NCBI GenBank assembly: GCA_032719365.1
Contig: CM064867.1
Span: 58,344,601 to 58,408,600, forward strand
Length of the DNA stretch: 64,000 nucleotides
Reading direction: 5' to 3'
Source: Prinsepia uniflora
Lineage: Eukaryota; Streptophyta; Magnoliopsida; Rosales; Rosaceae
How positions within the stretch are numbered: position 1 is the stretch's first letter; each line of letters starts with the position of its first letter. A program made the position numbers and the translations under genes. This document shows, in pieces, positions 33,930 to 44,670 of this stretch. The notes beneath the pieces were generated by a model that made no database searches, was not told the origin of the DNA, and saw only the letters and a program-made list of their open reading frames with translations.

Positions 33930-34265
33930 TATAAAACCACCACCATTGGATACAAAATGTCAAAACCTTTCGAATAAGACCAGTTTCACCTCGAAATTCA
34001 TGCCCACACGCCAACATGCGCTAGTCAAAGTCTATACGCGTCTGGTCAACGCTGACATCACTGCTAACGTCACCCACTAACGTCAGTTACTAATATCGAC
34101 CCTCGTTGACATCACCCTGAAAACCTTAACAGAACCTACCACATGGAACTCGTTGACACGTGCCACGTGTCACCTCCTAAAGTCATCATGATGTCACCTG
34201 CTAACGTCATGATGACGTCACTCTACCACGTCACCTCTGACAACCTCTAACATAATGCCATATGG
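33930..34265 (-). repeat. Element I LTR fragment (minus)
   Basis: The segment matches the reverse complement of about 48500-48880 in H's 3' LTR, for example ACCTCGAAATTCATGCCCA against ACCTCGAAATTAATGCCCA. It is rich in TGACGTCA-like and CACGTG motifs. It directly abuts the end of the gag fragment, so everything between gag and this LTR portion has been deleted. Confidence 0.7.
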
Positions 34266-34271
34266 CACTAA

Positions 34272-35249
34272 CTAGCCTTGGTAACCGCCTCTAGCTTCTC
34301 CCTTACCTCTGCCACCAGTAGCAACCGAAGTCATGGTTGTGTTCTGACCTTGTGCTACCGAACTCTGACCAGCTCCACTGCCACCAGCCAACAACAGGCA
34401 CTCCCCAACAAAGTGTCCAGATTCTCCATAGGCAAAACAAGTCAACACCATCAGTCTATCCGTAGATCCCACTGATGTACCACTAGCGGCAGTTTGCTGT
34501 GGCCTGAAATTGGACCTTTGAGGACGTCCATACCTGTCTAACCGTCCTCTGCCTGAAGATGACAAAGCTCCTCCTTAATGGCCTCCCTTCGAACCCTTAT
34601 GGCTCGAAAGTCCAAGGTAAGAATGCGAACGATCGTGGCATTGTCCATCTCCAGAAGTCTGCTGCCGAGCTGGTAGACTAGCCTCTACCCTCACAGCTGC
34701 ATCTGTCAACTCCTTCAGAGTAATGTAAGATCCTACCATCACTATGGCACGAATCTCCCCTCACAGTCCCAACTTGAAGCGGCGACACTTGTCAGCCTCA
34801 ATACTCACAAATGTAGAAGCATAGCGGGATAACATCAGAATACTCCGCTCGTACTCCGCCATCGTCTTGCTCCCCTGCTAGACCTGCAGAAACTCAGTCT
34901 CTCGGGCATCCTCACAAGATCGTGGGTAGTACTGATCCAAGAACCGCTCCCTGAAGACCTCCCACGTCACATTACTAACACTCCAACCTGACATCTCCAA
35001 TGCATACCACCACTGGTAAGCCCCACCATCCAACATAAATGTGGCCAATAGAACTTGTTCCTCTAGAGAACAGTGCATCACTACAAAGACCCGCTCCAAC
35101 CGAGTGATCGACTGGTGAGCTTCCTCAGGGTCGGCTCCCCCACTGAACGTAGTAGCTCCCAAACGTTGAGCTCGTTCGATATTAGCACTTCCCAAGTCAT
35201 TAACTACCTCATCCTCAAGCCGTGCATGGGGCTTGCGTCTTGGAGGCAT
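34272..35249 (-). pseudogene. gag: Element I gag, broken, Ty3/gypsy type
   Basis: Reading leftwards from the ATG at 35247-35249, the protein starts MPPRRKPHARLEDEVV. It contains the retrotransposon gag core with WWYALEMSGW and RFLDQYYPRS, closely related to the gag of H at 43314. Several in-frame stops follow, the first soon after EFLQV. The nucleocapsid zinc knuckle is recognisable near 34425 as CFAYGESGHFVGEC, but its second cysteine is tyrosine. The open frame ends at a TAG near 34272, and pol is absent. Gag forms the particle that packages element RNA. This copy cannot do so intact. Confidence 0.85.
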
Positions 35250-35323
35250 GTTGAACTGTTAAGAGGCATAGATTAGTATGACATATGAAGCGCCAATGTA
35301 CAAAGTACAGACCGCTATCCTAA

Positions 35324-35336
35324 TGCTCTGATACCA
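35324..35336 (-). other. Primer binding site of element I
   Basis: TGCTCTGATACCA is the exact complement of the standard iMet primer site. It is separated by three bases from the LTR starting at 35340 and fixes element I as minus-oriented. Confidence 0.9.
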
Positions 35337-35339
35337 AGC

Positions 35340-35892
35340 TGACAAGACCCATCCTAATCCTTTAGGGACCACCTTAGGATGTGCCCTGCTCTCCGTCTGA
35401 AAATTACTCTAGAGTGTCGAAAATACCCTTAACGGGATTAAAATTTAACACCTAAAATAAGTTCAAATTCTACATTGCCAGACCAGGGATAAGTATTTTA
35501 CACAAAAGGAACATATATGTCAGTTTACAAAATGGTGCTCAACCTACTCAAACGGGTGTACATATGTCCAACAAATATCTATGCCCCGACCTCTGGATCC
35601 GTCCCTGTCTCAATGTCACGGCCTAGAGGGGTAAAAAAAAAACAGACAAAGGGTGAGTGGACAAAAAATATACAATGTTTGCAAAACCATTTTAAGGAAA
35701 CAAATAACGGTTTTCCCCCTTTGTTTTCAAACATGCATGCATTCAAGTTAAATCATAAGAAATGGAAATCGAATCATAAAGCAGTATAAATCAATATAAA
35801 CATGACATATAAAATAGTAATAATAGACCGTATAACCAATACCCGACATCCTAGATGTCTAATAATATCACGGTCCTAAGGCTACGCGGTGA
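35340..35892 (-). repeat. Element I 5' LTR, 3' part only (minus)
   Basis: The segment begins TGACAAGACCC after the primer site. It contains a GTGAGTGGAC motif at 35654 and ATGCATGCATTC near 35734. It matches the reverse of H's LTR end (about 42650-43220). At about 35890 it joins, in opposite orientation, the middle of H's 5' LTR; neither LTR start is present at the junction. Confidence 0.75.
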
Positions 35893-36162
35893 CCAGAATA
35901 ACCCAGAAACTTAGCTAGAAGGTGGCCTGAAATCCATCAATCTCCTAAGGTAATTTCTTGACCTTCTAAGCTAGTTTTCAATAAATAGATCCCTTCTTGG
36001 GATCATTAAGAGTAGATAGGAACACAAATGGTGAAAATGGGTTAGAATTGAGTGAGATAGGACCGGGTCGAGTAGCGGGTCAAGTCGACCTGTTATAGAG
36101 AAATGGTACAATCAGCATGTCAGGTACAATCAGTATGACATACCCATGGACCAATCAGAGGC
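35893..36162 (+). repeat. Element H 5' LTR, left fragment
   Basis: The segment aligns with about 48270-48640 in H's 3' LTR, with anchors such as GAGATAGGACCGGGT and GGACCAATCAGAGGCTGAC. The LTR start is missing. The fragment is cut at about 36162 by element D, and the rest of this LTR resumes at 41809. Confidence 0.75.
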
Positions 36163-38593
36163 TGACATGATGTCGTGTTGACCATGAGTGAGATTGGTTT
36201 TCGTGGATTCATCCTGTTGTGTTGGAGATATCGAGTGTGTTGGACTGTGTCGGCACATGCCGAGGTTGGCATTTAGGGAATGTCGAGACCAGTACTCAGT
36301 GATGTCCCTAGCATAGTAATGGATGACTTCGAGGATAGTGACTGAGGAGTCCGAGATTAGTGATCGTTGATTGTGATTCCGAGAGTCGGGTACGAGTGTT
36401 ATAGTGGTGCTTGGGGTTGAACCACGGGAAGGTTGGAATGCGATCATCAGAAGGAGGGATGATTGACATTTTGTTGGATTTGTATAACGGTGTCAATCGA
36501 CAGGCGAGTTGGTCGGTGAGTTGGTTTGGTTATGGACACATGGGTGTGATCCCGTAGGAGTTGTGGACTGCCTCGGTATAATAAAGTAAGATGACGTTTG
36601 GACAGGTAGTTTGGAGGTGGTATACTTGAGGATGAAGTACCGTAATTGGAATCTCGGAATCAGAAGATATGGTGGTTTGGACGTTGAGCTGATGTGTTGA
36701 TTCCAAGTTGGTGTTACCTGTTAAGGGATGGATACTCTAAAGACGAATTGGGAGATTTATTGAAAGAACTTCAGGAACTAGGAACCCTCCCCCCCCCCCC
36801 CCCCCCCTAAACTGTGGACACATCAGGAGTAGAGAAAAGTATTTGGTAACGCCGGAGTGGCTTGTGTGGCGAGTGCCAGAGGATGACAAGGTTGTGGACC
36901 ATCACGTGTTCCGTTGAAGGATGACGGAAGGAAATGGAAAAATGAGTGACTATAACTAATCGATATAAGGTTATTGAAGAGAACCAACAATCTAGACATG
37001 CCTTTAGACGTGTTGAGTACATTACCGATTTGATTCGACGTGGTGGTCTGATCATTTGTGGGAAGTGAAGGCGAAGTAGTGAGCCAGTAGGTGGGATCCA
37101 CTTAGGAGTGAGTGGATCAGGATTCGATCATTTCTGGCTCAGGTTTGAGCTGTTGGGGATCAGGAGGATCGTATGTGAGACATAAGTTGGATATCTTGAC
37201 CATCCTGGAGTTGTGCAGGACGCGTGTGGTCCATCTCGCATACGTTTGGGTTTTTTTTTCTGGAGTTAGTACTGGGTCTGCCCTATGTACGTAATTGAGA
37301 TGTACTTGGAGTTCATATTGGTCGGAAGACTCAGGAGACCGGGAGACTCGGAAGGGTTTTGAGTCAGATTTTCCTGGAAGACTTGTACTTCAGCCTAGTG
37401 GTAAGATTGAACCGACAGACTGCAAAAGTGAAGCATGTTTAACTTGTAGGCAGGTGGTAATCAGTAGTTACGAAGAAGTTTGTGTGCCAGGAGATTTCAC
37501 TGTGAGGGTGACAGGTACACTATGTTGTTGTTGGTTAGACCTTGGGTGTCGTAGAACGTGGTTGACGTCAATGTGGTTGATTAGTGGACGTACCGTAGGA
37601 TGACGTTGGAAGTACGTCAGGATATACGCTACGAGCTGTGCTTAAGGTATTCTAAAATATCTTTGTTTTTATTCCAAGTTCATAGGGTTGTCCTTGTGTG
37701 TGTTTGGTGGTTTGCAACATGGTTCTAGTTGGAGGTACTTGCTGAATGTACTTGAAATGTGTACATACTGGCTATGTAGTGGTTGGAATCATGCCGAGGT
37801 AATTGGACTTGCATGATGACGTTCTAGTAGAAATATTGGTGATCGGCTTAGTGCCGAGGTATATTGTGGATTGATAGATGATCGGCGTAGTTCCGATATG
37901 ATGGATTTTAACGGAGCAGGTGGACTGGATCCGGGTGATCCAGAGTGATCTGTTGGTTATGGCTGATGAGCTGGATACTCAGAGCCACAGTTGGCTGGTA
38001 GGACCCAGATACTTTGATGTGTGATAAGCGACGTGGGATCACGATGGACAGAAATTGATAGGGTCCAGTTATAGAGAGATAGTATGGAATGAGGATAATG
38101 TTTCCACAGGTTGACTGTGTTGGTGGTTAGTGGAACCACTGGTGAGATGATTGGTTGAATTAGGGTTATAGACGAGTACGTTGTGACACCGGTACGGTCA
38201 GCGTGGATTGTTGACGGAAGTAGTATGGATCGTTAAATGGATTTGGTGAATAGGAGTACCGAGGCCGGTAGATGCCATCTTATGAATGGATGTACTAGAG
38301 AATTGTGATTGTTGACGGCGGACTCGCATAATGTACTGAGACAGTACGAGGTACCTCGAGTATGAGTTGGAAATGTGTTGACCTCGATGAGGAAGGGAGG
38401 ATCTTCCAGATGGACTGAACCTTGATAGATGGTTCGCTTGGAAGATAGGTGGTGACAGTTTGGGAACTGTCAAGATAAGTTGGACTGGCAGGTGATGGAC
38501 ACCGGGTAGGAGACCCAAATGTGAGATCAGTTGGATTTTTCCTCAGTTAGTTACGGAAGTACGAGATGCAGAATTTCGGGGACGAAATTCTTT
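36163..38593 (+). mobile_element. Element D internal region, 5'-truncated
   Basis: Non-coding internal sequence homologous to 15770-18110 in A, with the same order of motifs. The 5' LTR, primer site and first part of the internal region are absent. A run of about 20 C residues lies at 36789-36809, at the spot where A has seven C (16284-16290). Palindrome GTCGGCACATGCCGA is near 36250. No domain was found. Confidence 0.75.
36788..36810 (+). repeat. Poly-C tract of about 20 bases
   Basis: An almost uninterrupted C run sits in D's internal region. Its counterpart in A is much shorter, so it has expanded within the element. Length in a real genome may be unreliable because such tracts are hard to sequence. 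Confidence 0.85.
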
Positions 38594-38606
38594 AAGGGGG
38601 GTGGAT
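38594..38606 (+). other. Polypurine tract of element D
   Basis: AAGGGGGGTGGAT directly precedes the TGTAACAGCCC start of the LTR. It is preceded by GGGGACGAAATTC, as in the other family members. Confidence 0.85.
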
Positions 38607-41600
38607 TGTAACAGCCCGTCCTGGAAATCAAGATTAGATTAGTGGTTAATGACGGATTAGTGAAGATTAGTCGGTGAAGAGTTGGGTAATTTCGGACGGA
38701 CAGTGCAGAATGACGATTTTGCCCCTATAATGGGCAAAAATGTTGACTTTTCATTCAGATGGTCAAATGGACTTTAACCAATGATCGTGACGTAATTTGG
38801 GACGTCACGAGTACATAGACAGGTGGCACGTCCGATTCCGACATCCGAGGAGGAAGTTATGACGTTCGGAAGTTTGAGGGTATTTTGGTAATTTTGTCAA
38901 AAAGGGGCAAAGGTTGAATTTTTGGACGACAAGGAATTTCCATGTATTTCGAGGACCGTTAGATAGGTCTCGATGCCCTGAATACAACGACATGCGGCAT
39001 ACGTCAATTAGACATCAGATGAATCGTGTTTGGGTCTAGGAACATGAAGGGCAAAATGGTAATTTTGGAAGGCAGGGGTAAAATGGTCTTTTACTGTCTA
39101 GGGATCTGTGCCCAGCAGGATGAAGACATCTGTCCCTACTATAGTGGATATTTGCACCAGATAATGGGAGATATGGACACGTGGAGAGATTCTGGTTGGT
39201 TCCATCCTTTTCTCACATGTTTGATCGATTACCATAAAACAGGGCAGAGTGAAATCGTGCATTTTGGGTTCAGTTATATGAGCTCAGTGCTGGTGATGGG
39301 TGTTTGAGTGAAAACCAGAGAGATTAAAGGGGAAGAGCGAAGAATAAGGGAGAAGACAGTGAGGAGAAAATGGAGAAAACAGACAGGGTTACACAGGTTG
39401 CTGGAAAACGGAGAGTGTGTGTGTGTGCAGTGGGTGACCCTGGACCCAGATTCTTACCAAACTCACGATTACATTGCTGGCCGGGGAAGTGTGTGGATGA
39501 GGAGGTGATTGAGGATGGTGGTGCCACCGTGGAGGGCCGTCCATGACGGTGGCCATGGAAACAAAATAGAGACATGTACACCGTGTGGAACAAGTGAACT
39601 AATCTCCCTTCAAACGTGATCCTTTTCTCATGATCTCTGAATATAAAAGTGAGAGGAAGTGGAGAGAAGGTCAGTGGTGGCCACGACGGAGGACGACAGT
39701 GGAGGTAAGGTTAATTTTCCCGTGAAATGTTCTTAGAATTCAAAAATGGTAAATCACGAATTCGTGGCCATTGATGTGTTTTAATATTTGGAAATGAACT
39801 CTGGAGGTCAAAAGAGTCGAGCGGAACTAGAAACAAGCTCAGAGGTGGCCTGTGGTGGCCAGAACCAGAGAATGAAGGTTCACGGTTTGATTAAAGGTTG
39901 GCCAGGCAATCTCTCAACACAAACCTCATGTTTTCAATAGCTAGATCTATTGGTTAGGTTAGGACGAAACTATAGGGACAAATAGGATTGAAAAAGATGA
40001 AAAATGAGAGAGAACCGTGACCGCCGGTTCGGTTGGACCGAATGGTTTGAACTAGGTGAATCGGGTTCACCAGAGGTTGACGATGACACTGTTCACTCGC
40101 GTGGATCTCACGCGCAGAAGGTTCCAGGTGCACATGGGGGCGCGTGAAAGGAATTTTAGGGAATCTTCCAACATGTCTTTTAAAGTATTCGATGTAACGA
40201 ACATTTTGGCACTAGTTTCAAGTCAATCGGACATCGTCTCGATATGTTTCGGGATGTTCGAAGGTTTTAGGGCTCGGTTAAAAATAGTTAAAAATTCAGA
40301 AAAATTACGGGGCTTTAGTATGACCATTGTGAAGTAGTTAGTGACCTTGTTATGGGATTTAGACAGGTTCGGGAAAGCCGGTGATAGTGGATTAGCCAAG
40401 AACGGCGTAAGTGCACGTGTATCGAGGCAGCGGCGAAATTGTCTGTGAGTGGACTTTGCTTTTAAACTTATGATGCATATATGTTTTCATACGTTTTATA
40501 TACATGATTCTATGATCTGATTTATGATCTTGATGGTTTACGGTTTTGCACAGTTTTACGAGATATTTACAGAATTACACGTTTTACGAGAATACGATTG
40601 ATGTTGTGATTTGAACTTGGTTTTAAATGATTTGATTTCTGGATTTGAATTATGATTTGATTTTAATGATTTGAAATGTATTTTGGAAAAGTGATTTCGG
40701 ACTTGAAACCTAGGTCATAAAAGTGGTTTTAAAGAACGTGATTTCGGGTTTTTGAATCGGATTTCAAAATGACGATTTTGGATTCGATTTTGGAAACTTG
40801 AAAGTGGATTTCTGGATTTGGGTTCGGAATGGTTATTTCGGATGCCGACTTACGGAATGATTGTTTCAGACTCGGATTTGGAAATGGATGAGGAATATGA
40901 TACTGGGTTTGGATTCTGGATCTTGATGAGATTGCGGATTCGGATTCGGAAATGGAAAATGGTTTTTGGATTGAATTTTCTGGATCTGGTTATTGGGTTT
41001 AAAGACCCGGATATGATATGACGGGGGCGGGCCCAGATTGGGTTTAAAGACCCGGATTGAGTTTAAAGACTCGGGAGTTTAAAGACTCAGATATTGATAT
41101 TTTCCACGTAGGCCTATTGAGTTTAAAGACTCGGGAGTTTAAAGACTCGGGAGTTTAAAGACTCGGATTATATTGAGGCCTGGATTGAGTTTAAAGACGT
41201 GGGAGTTTAAAGATCGGATAGATCCAGCAGGTTCGATGGATGGAAATGTGGTTTCAAATGTGTTTTGGATTTCACTGAGACTGGATGATGATGGTTTTTA
41301 ATAATGGTTTTTCAAGTTTAGGGCTAAGACCCGGATATTATGGATTTGGATGGTTTTGGGCTGAGGCCCGGGATTTGAGAAAGGAAAGATGAGTTTGGTT
41401 TTTTCTTAAATGGTTTGAATAACTTGAGTATAGAATGGTTTTATGACGTGAATTTTGATATGCATGCTTTGGTTTTTAAATGGAGGGTATAAATATAATT
41501 TTTGTTTTCTGATAACTGTTTTTGAACTATACTTTATTTGTGTCCACTCACAGTCTTTTCATGTTTTCGATACCCTCCAGGTTGTTGCGGTGCGGGCTGT

Positions 41601-41808
41601 TGGTCGAGAGAGATGGAGACATCACATACGCGAACCACAATAGAGTCTGCGCGCCCTGGGAAGTTTGGAACGGTGCATTGAAAAATCCCTTGTCCGACTT
41701 ACGTGTCACATGAAGGTTGGACGTCGGTTTAACCTTCGTGTCATCCGTAAGTTAGACGGGAGCAGGACTTAGCCCTTAATCCTGGGGGATTGGGGGTGGG
41801 TCTTGTCA
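38607..41808 (+). repeat. Element D 3' LTR, 3202 bp
   Basis: The LTR begins TGTAACAGCCCGTCC and ends GGGTCTTGTCA. The inverted 12-mers are perfect at 40443-40454 and 41542-41553. Repeats of GAGTTTAAAGACTC and GGGTTTAAAGACCC fill about 40990-41215. A TATAAATA candidate is at 41488. The LTR is inserted in H's 5' LTR, which resumes at 41809 with AACAGGTGTC. No target duplication can be recognised, because D's left end is truncated. Confidence 0.88.
40990..41215 (+). repeat. GAGTTTAAAGACTC repeat cluster in D
   Basis: Several copies of a 14-base motif with complementary 4-base ends occur as GAGT...ACTC or GGGT...ACCC around a TTTAAA core. Related clusters are at 1090-1170 and 20400-20510 in A and, inverted, at 5820-6075 in B. 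Confidence 0.85.
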
Positions 41809-43222
41809 TAACAGGTGTCAAAACTTGTCAGGCTGACATTAGCATGACATCAACCATTGACCGTTGACCAGCGTTGACCAGAAGTTGGACTGGAAATGAC
41901 CCTTAGACATGATTTGGAAAGGCCCGGAGACTTTGGACTAGCTCGGTGACATATACAATACTGAGGTTTAGCACGCAGTGTAGACCGAGTGTGAGTGGTC
42001 TGTTTGTTTTAGAACTGCAATGCATGCAAAACTGTTTTAAATGTTTTATTACATGATTTACGTTGAAATGTTTTGATATTGTGATTTGATGATGATATAT
42101 GGATTGAGATCATCGGTTTATGAAAGGTTTTATGGATTTTCATGAAAACGAAGTTTTGGGCTTGACACCCGGGAGAAACGATGATTTGACTAGATTTAGA
42201 GTCAACGAAAAATGGAAAAGAAATAATACATTTCAACTGGATTTGAATAACGATAAATCGGTTTTATAAATAAATTATGGTTACAGTTTTTTGGTGGATT
42301 TTGTGCAACGGATTTACGAGATTTATGACTCGGGCAGAGGCACAACTGAATAGTATTTAATCGGGTTTGAGCAATAAATGATTTTAATATGAGTTTTCAC
42401 CGGATTTGGTTATGGTTTCACATATACCATCCTGGATAAGTTGATTAGTCTCCTCCAGACGTCGAAGATCCTGGAGTAGTCACAGTGCACTACCTGAGAT
42501 GAGTGAATCCAATGAGAGGCTCAGTTTCAAGAGTGTTTGATTATGATATCATCCTGGACACAGTAGATCCGGGTCGGCACACCATGTTGATATCACCTCG
42601 GATGACGTTGAGCGTATCCTAGGGAAGTACTCGGAGATGAGACCTTGATTTGCACGCGTAGCATTGGAAATCGTGACTGGTTTTCATATAGGCGACATAG
42701 ATGTCGAGGCATCACGAATGCTTGAGGATTGGTGATATTGCATGTGTTTTACTAATGTGTGTGTCTAGATGTGTATGTTTATATGTATATGCATGATTTG
42801 ACCTGCTTTCATAGGATTTATCTTAAATGTATGCATGTTTATAAAACAGAGGGTTAAACTATATATGTTTTCAAAATGAGTTTATAACTTATTGATTTTT
42901 GGTCCACTCACATTTTGACTATTTTCTTGACCCTACAGGCTGTGATACAGAGACGAGGGAGGATACCGAGGCTGAGACATAAATCGTACTGCTGCGTACC
43001 TGACCCCTTACAGGGTAGGTTTTAGTACTTTTGTGTACTGACATATATGTATGTTCGATTACGTATGATAGATCCTAATCCTTTGTCAGAAAATGTGGTA
43101 GTATACTCTATATGTTATATTTGAACGCATAAAGGGTATTTTCGGTATTTTGAGTATAATTGTCAGACGGGAGCAGGGCACGTCCCATTGTAGTCCTAGT
43201 GGGATTGGGACAGGTCCTGTAA
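41809..43222 (+). repeat. Element H 5' LTR, right fragment
   Basis: The segment matches about 48650-49740 of H's 3' LTR and then continues beyond the point where C interrupts that LTR. The end, GGTCCTGTAA, differs from the normal TGTCA end by one base. The 12-mer pair is present in variant form (41989-42000 and 42902-42913). TATATGT-rich sequence lies near 42760-42800. The primer site follows at 43226. Confidence 0.8.
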
Positions 43223-43225
43223 GAG

Positions 43226-43238
43226 TGGTATGAGAGCA
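43226..43238 (+). other. Primer binding site of element H
   Basis: TGGTATGAGAGCA is one base different from the standard iMet primer site and lies three bases after the LTR end. The same primer type is used by the non-coding elements in this window. Confidence 0.85.
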
Positions 43239-43313
43239 TTAGGATAGAAATTTGTACATTGTACAATCACTTGCTTATATGTGGTACTGATCTATGTCTC
43301 TTAACAGATAAAC

Positions 43314-44345
43314 ATGCCTCTGAGACGAGTACCCCCTCCACAGTCTGATGATGAGGTTGTTAGGGATTTAGAGGGCGCTAGCATTGAGATAGCCCAGTGC
43401 TTGGGGGCGACTGTATTTAGTGGCGAGTCCGCACCTGAGGATGCCCATCGATGGATTGTTCGGCTAGAGAGGATCTTTATGGCGATGCACTGTCCTCCAG
43501 AGGACCGACTCATGTTGACGACCTTCTTGCTGGATGGCCAGGCCCATGAGTGGTGGTATGCCTTAGAGATGTCTGGTTGGGATGTTCAGATGACAACTTG
43601 GGAGGTTTTCAAAGAGCGGTTCCTGGAGCAGTACTACCCCCGTTCTTTTCGTGATGCCCGAGAAGTAGAGTTCTTACAGCTTCGATAGGGGAGCATGACT
43701 GTGGCGGAGTATGAGCGGAGTTTCTAGAGGTTGTCTAGCTTTGCTTCTTCCTTTGTGAGTACTGAGGCTAACAAGTGTTGCCATTTCAAGATGGGTCTTC
43801 GAGGAGAGATCCGAGCTATGGTGACATAAGGGTCCTTTTCTACATTGAATGATCTGATTAACGCATTTGTGATAGTAGAGGACGGCTGGTCGGCTCGGCC
43901 ACAGTCTTCTGGAGATGGACTGCGCCGAGAGCGTTCTTATGATGGACCTTCGACCTAGAGAAATCCGAAGGGAGGCTGTTTCAGCGGAACCTTATCCTCA
44001 TTTGGCAGTGGTGGACGGTTTGGCAGGCACATCGGTACTCAGAGATTTGGCTGCAGAGCACAACAACCTCCTCAAACGAGTAGTACTTCAGTGTGATCTA
44101 CAGGCAAACCGAGGGTGCTGACCTACTTTGTATGTGGAGATTCTGGTCACGTTAGGAGGGAGTGCCCACAGCTGACCAGTGGTAGTGGCATTGGTCGTAA
44201 TGCAGCAGGACAGGATCCGAGCACAACCACGACTTCAGACGTTACTAGTGGTGGAGGAGACCGAGGTGGCTACCGTGGATCACGAGGAATGGTCGGCCGT
44301 CGGGACACATGCTCGGATGTTTTCAGTCACACAATAGAAGGCTAG
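43314..44345 (+). pseudogene. gag: Element H gag, broken, Ty3/gypsy type
   Basis: The ATG at 43314 opens MPLRRVPPPQSDDEVVRDL, followed by the gag core (WWYALEMSGW, RFLEQYYPRS). In the same frame there are stops at 43686, 43725, 43827, 43956 and 44094. The zinc knuckle near 44118-44160 reads YFVCGDSGHVRREC, so its first cysteine has become tyrosine. A frameshift near 44310 moves the frame to that of the protease. The frame starting at 43915 is a shadow in another phase. The intact protein would form the particle and bind element RNA; this copy is dead. Confidence 0.9.
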
Positions 44346-44670
44346 AGCAGCCCCCGGAGTAGTGATAGGTACACTCACTATTCTAGAGCATGACATACGT
44401 ATTTTGATAGACCCGAGAGCTACATATTCCTTCATAACTCGGAGTTGTACACTGCTAGTAGATAGAGAAGTGTTTGCCCTCGATTATGATATGGGAGTAG
44501 GTACCCTGACTGGGGATGTATATATTGTGAACTACGTATTGAAGGATTTTCCAATAAGGATAGGAGAGGTTGATTTGGTAGTAGATTTGATACTACTGGA
44601 TCTGCATGATTTTGATGTCATCCTTGGGATGGATTGGCTAACTTATCATCGTGCATCGATTGAATGTTGA
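44306..44670 (+). pseudogene. pol: Element H aspartic protease, broken
   Basis: After the frameshift the sequence continues to the retropepsin domain. The active-site region reads IDPRATYSFIT where the family has a D-S/T-G-A core, so two key positions are changed. The downstream VILGMDWL block is intact. One stop lies at 44335. A second frameshift near 44655 returns to the gag frame. The intact enzyme would cut the polyprotein. Confidence 0.85.

Noticed and set aside
34272..34475. Plus-strand frame opposite the element I zinc knuckle
   Set aside because: The minus-strand reading has a clear gag match. The plus-strand frame is its complement.
43915..44121. 68-codon frame inside H gag
   Set aside because: It is out of phase with the gag reading that runs through 43314-44345 and ends in the zinc knuckle. 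It is a shadow.
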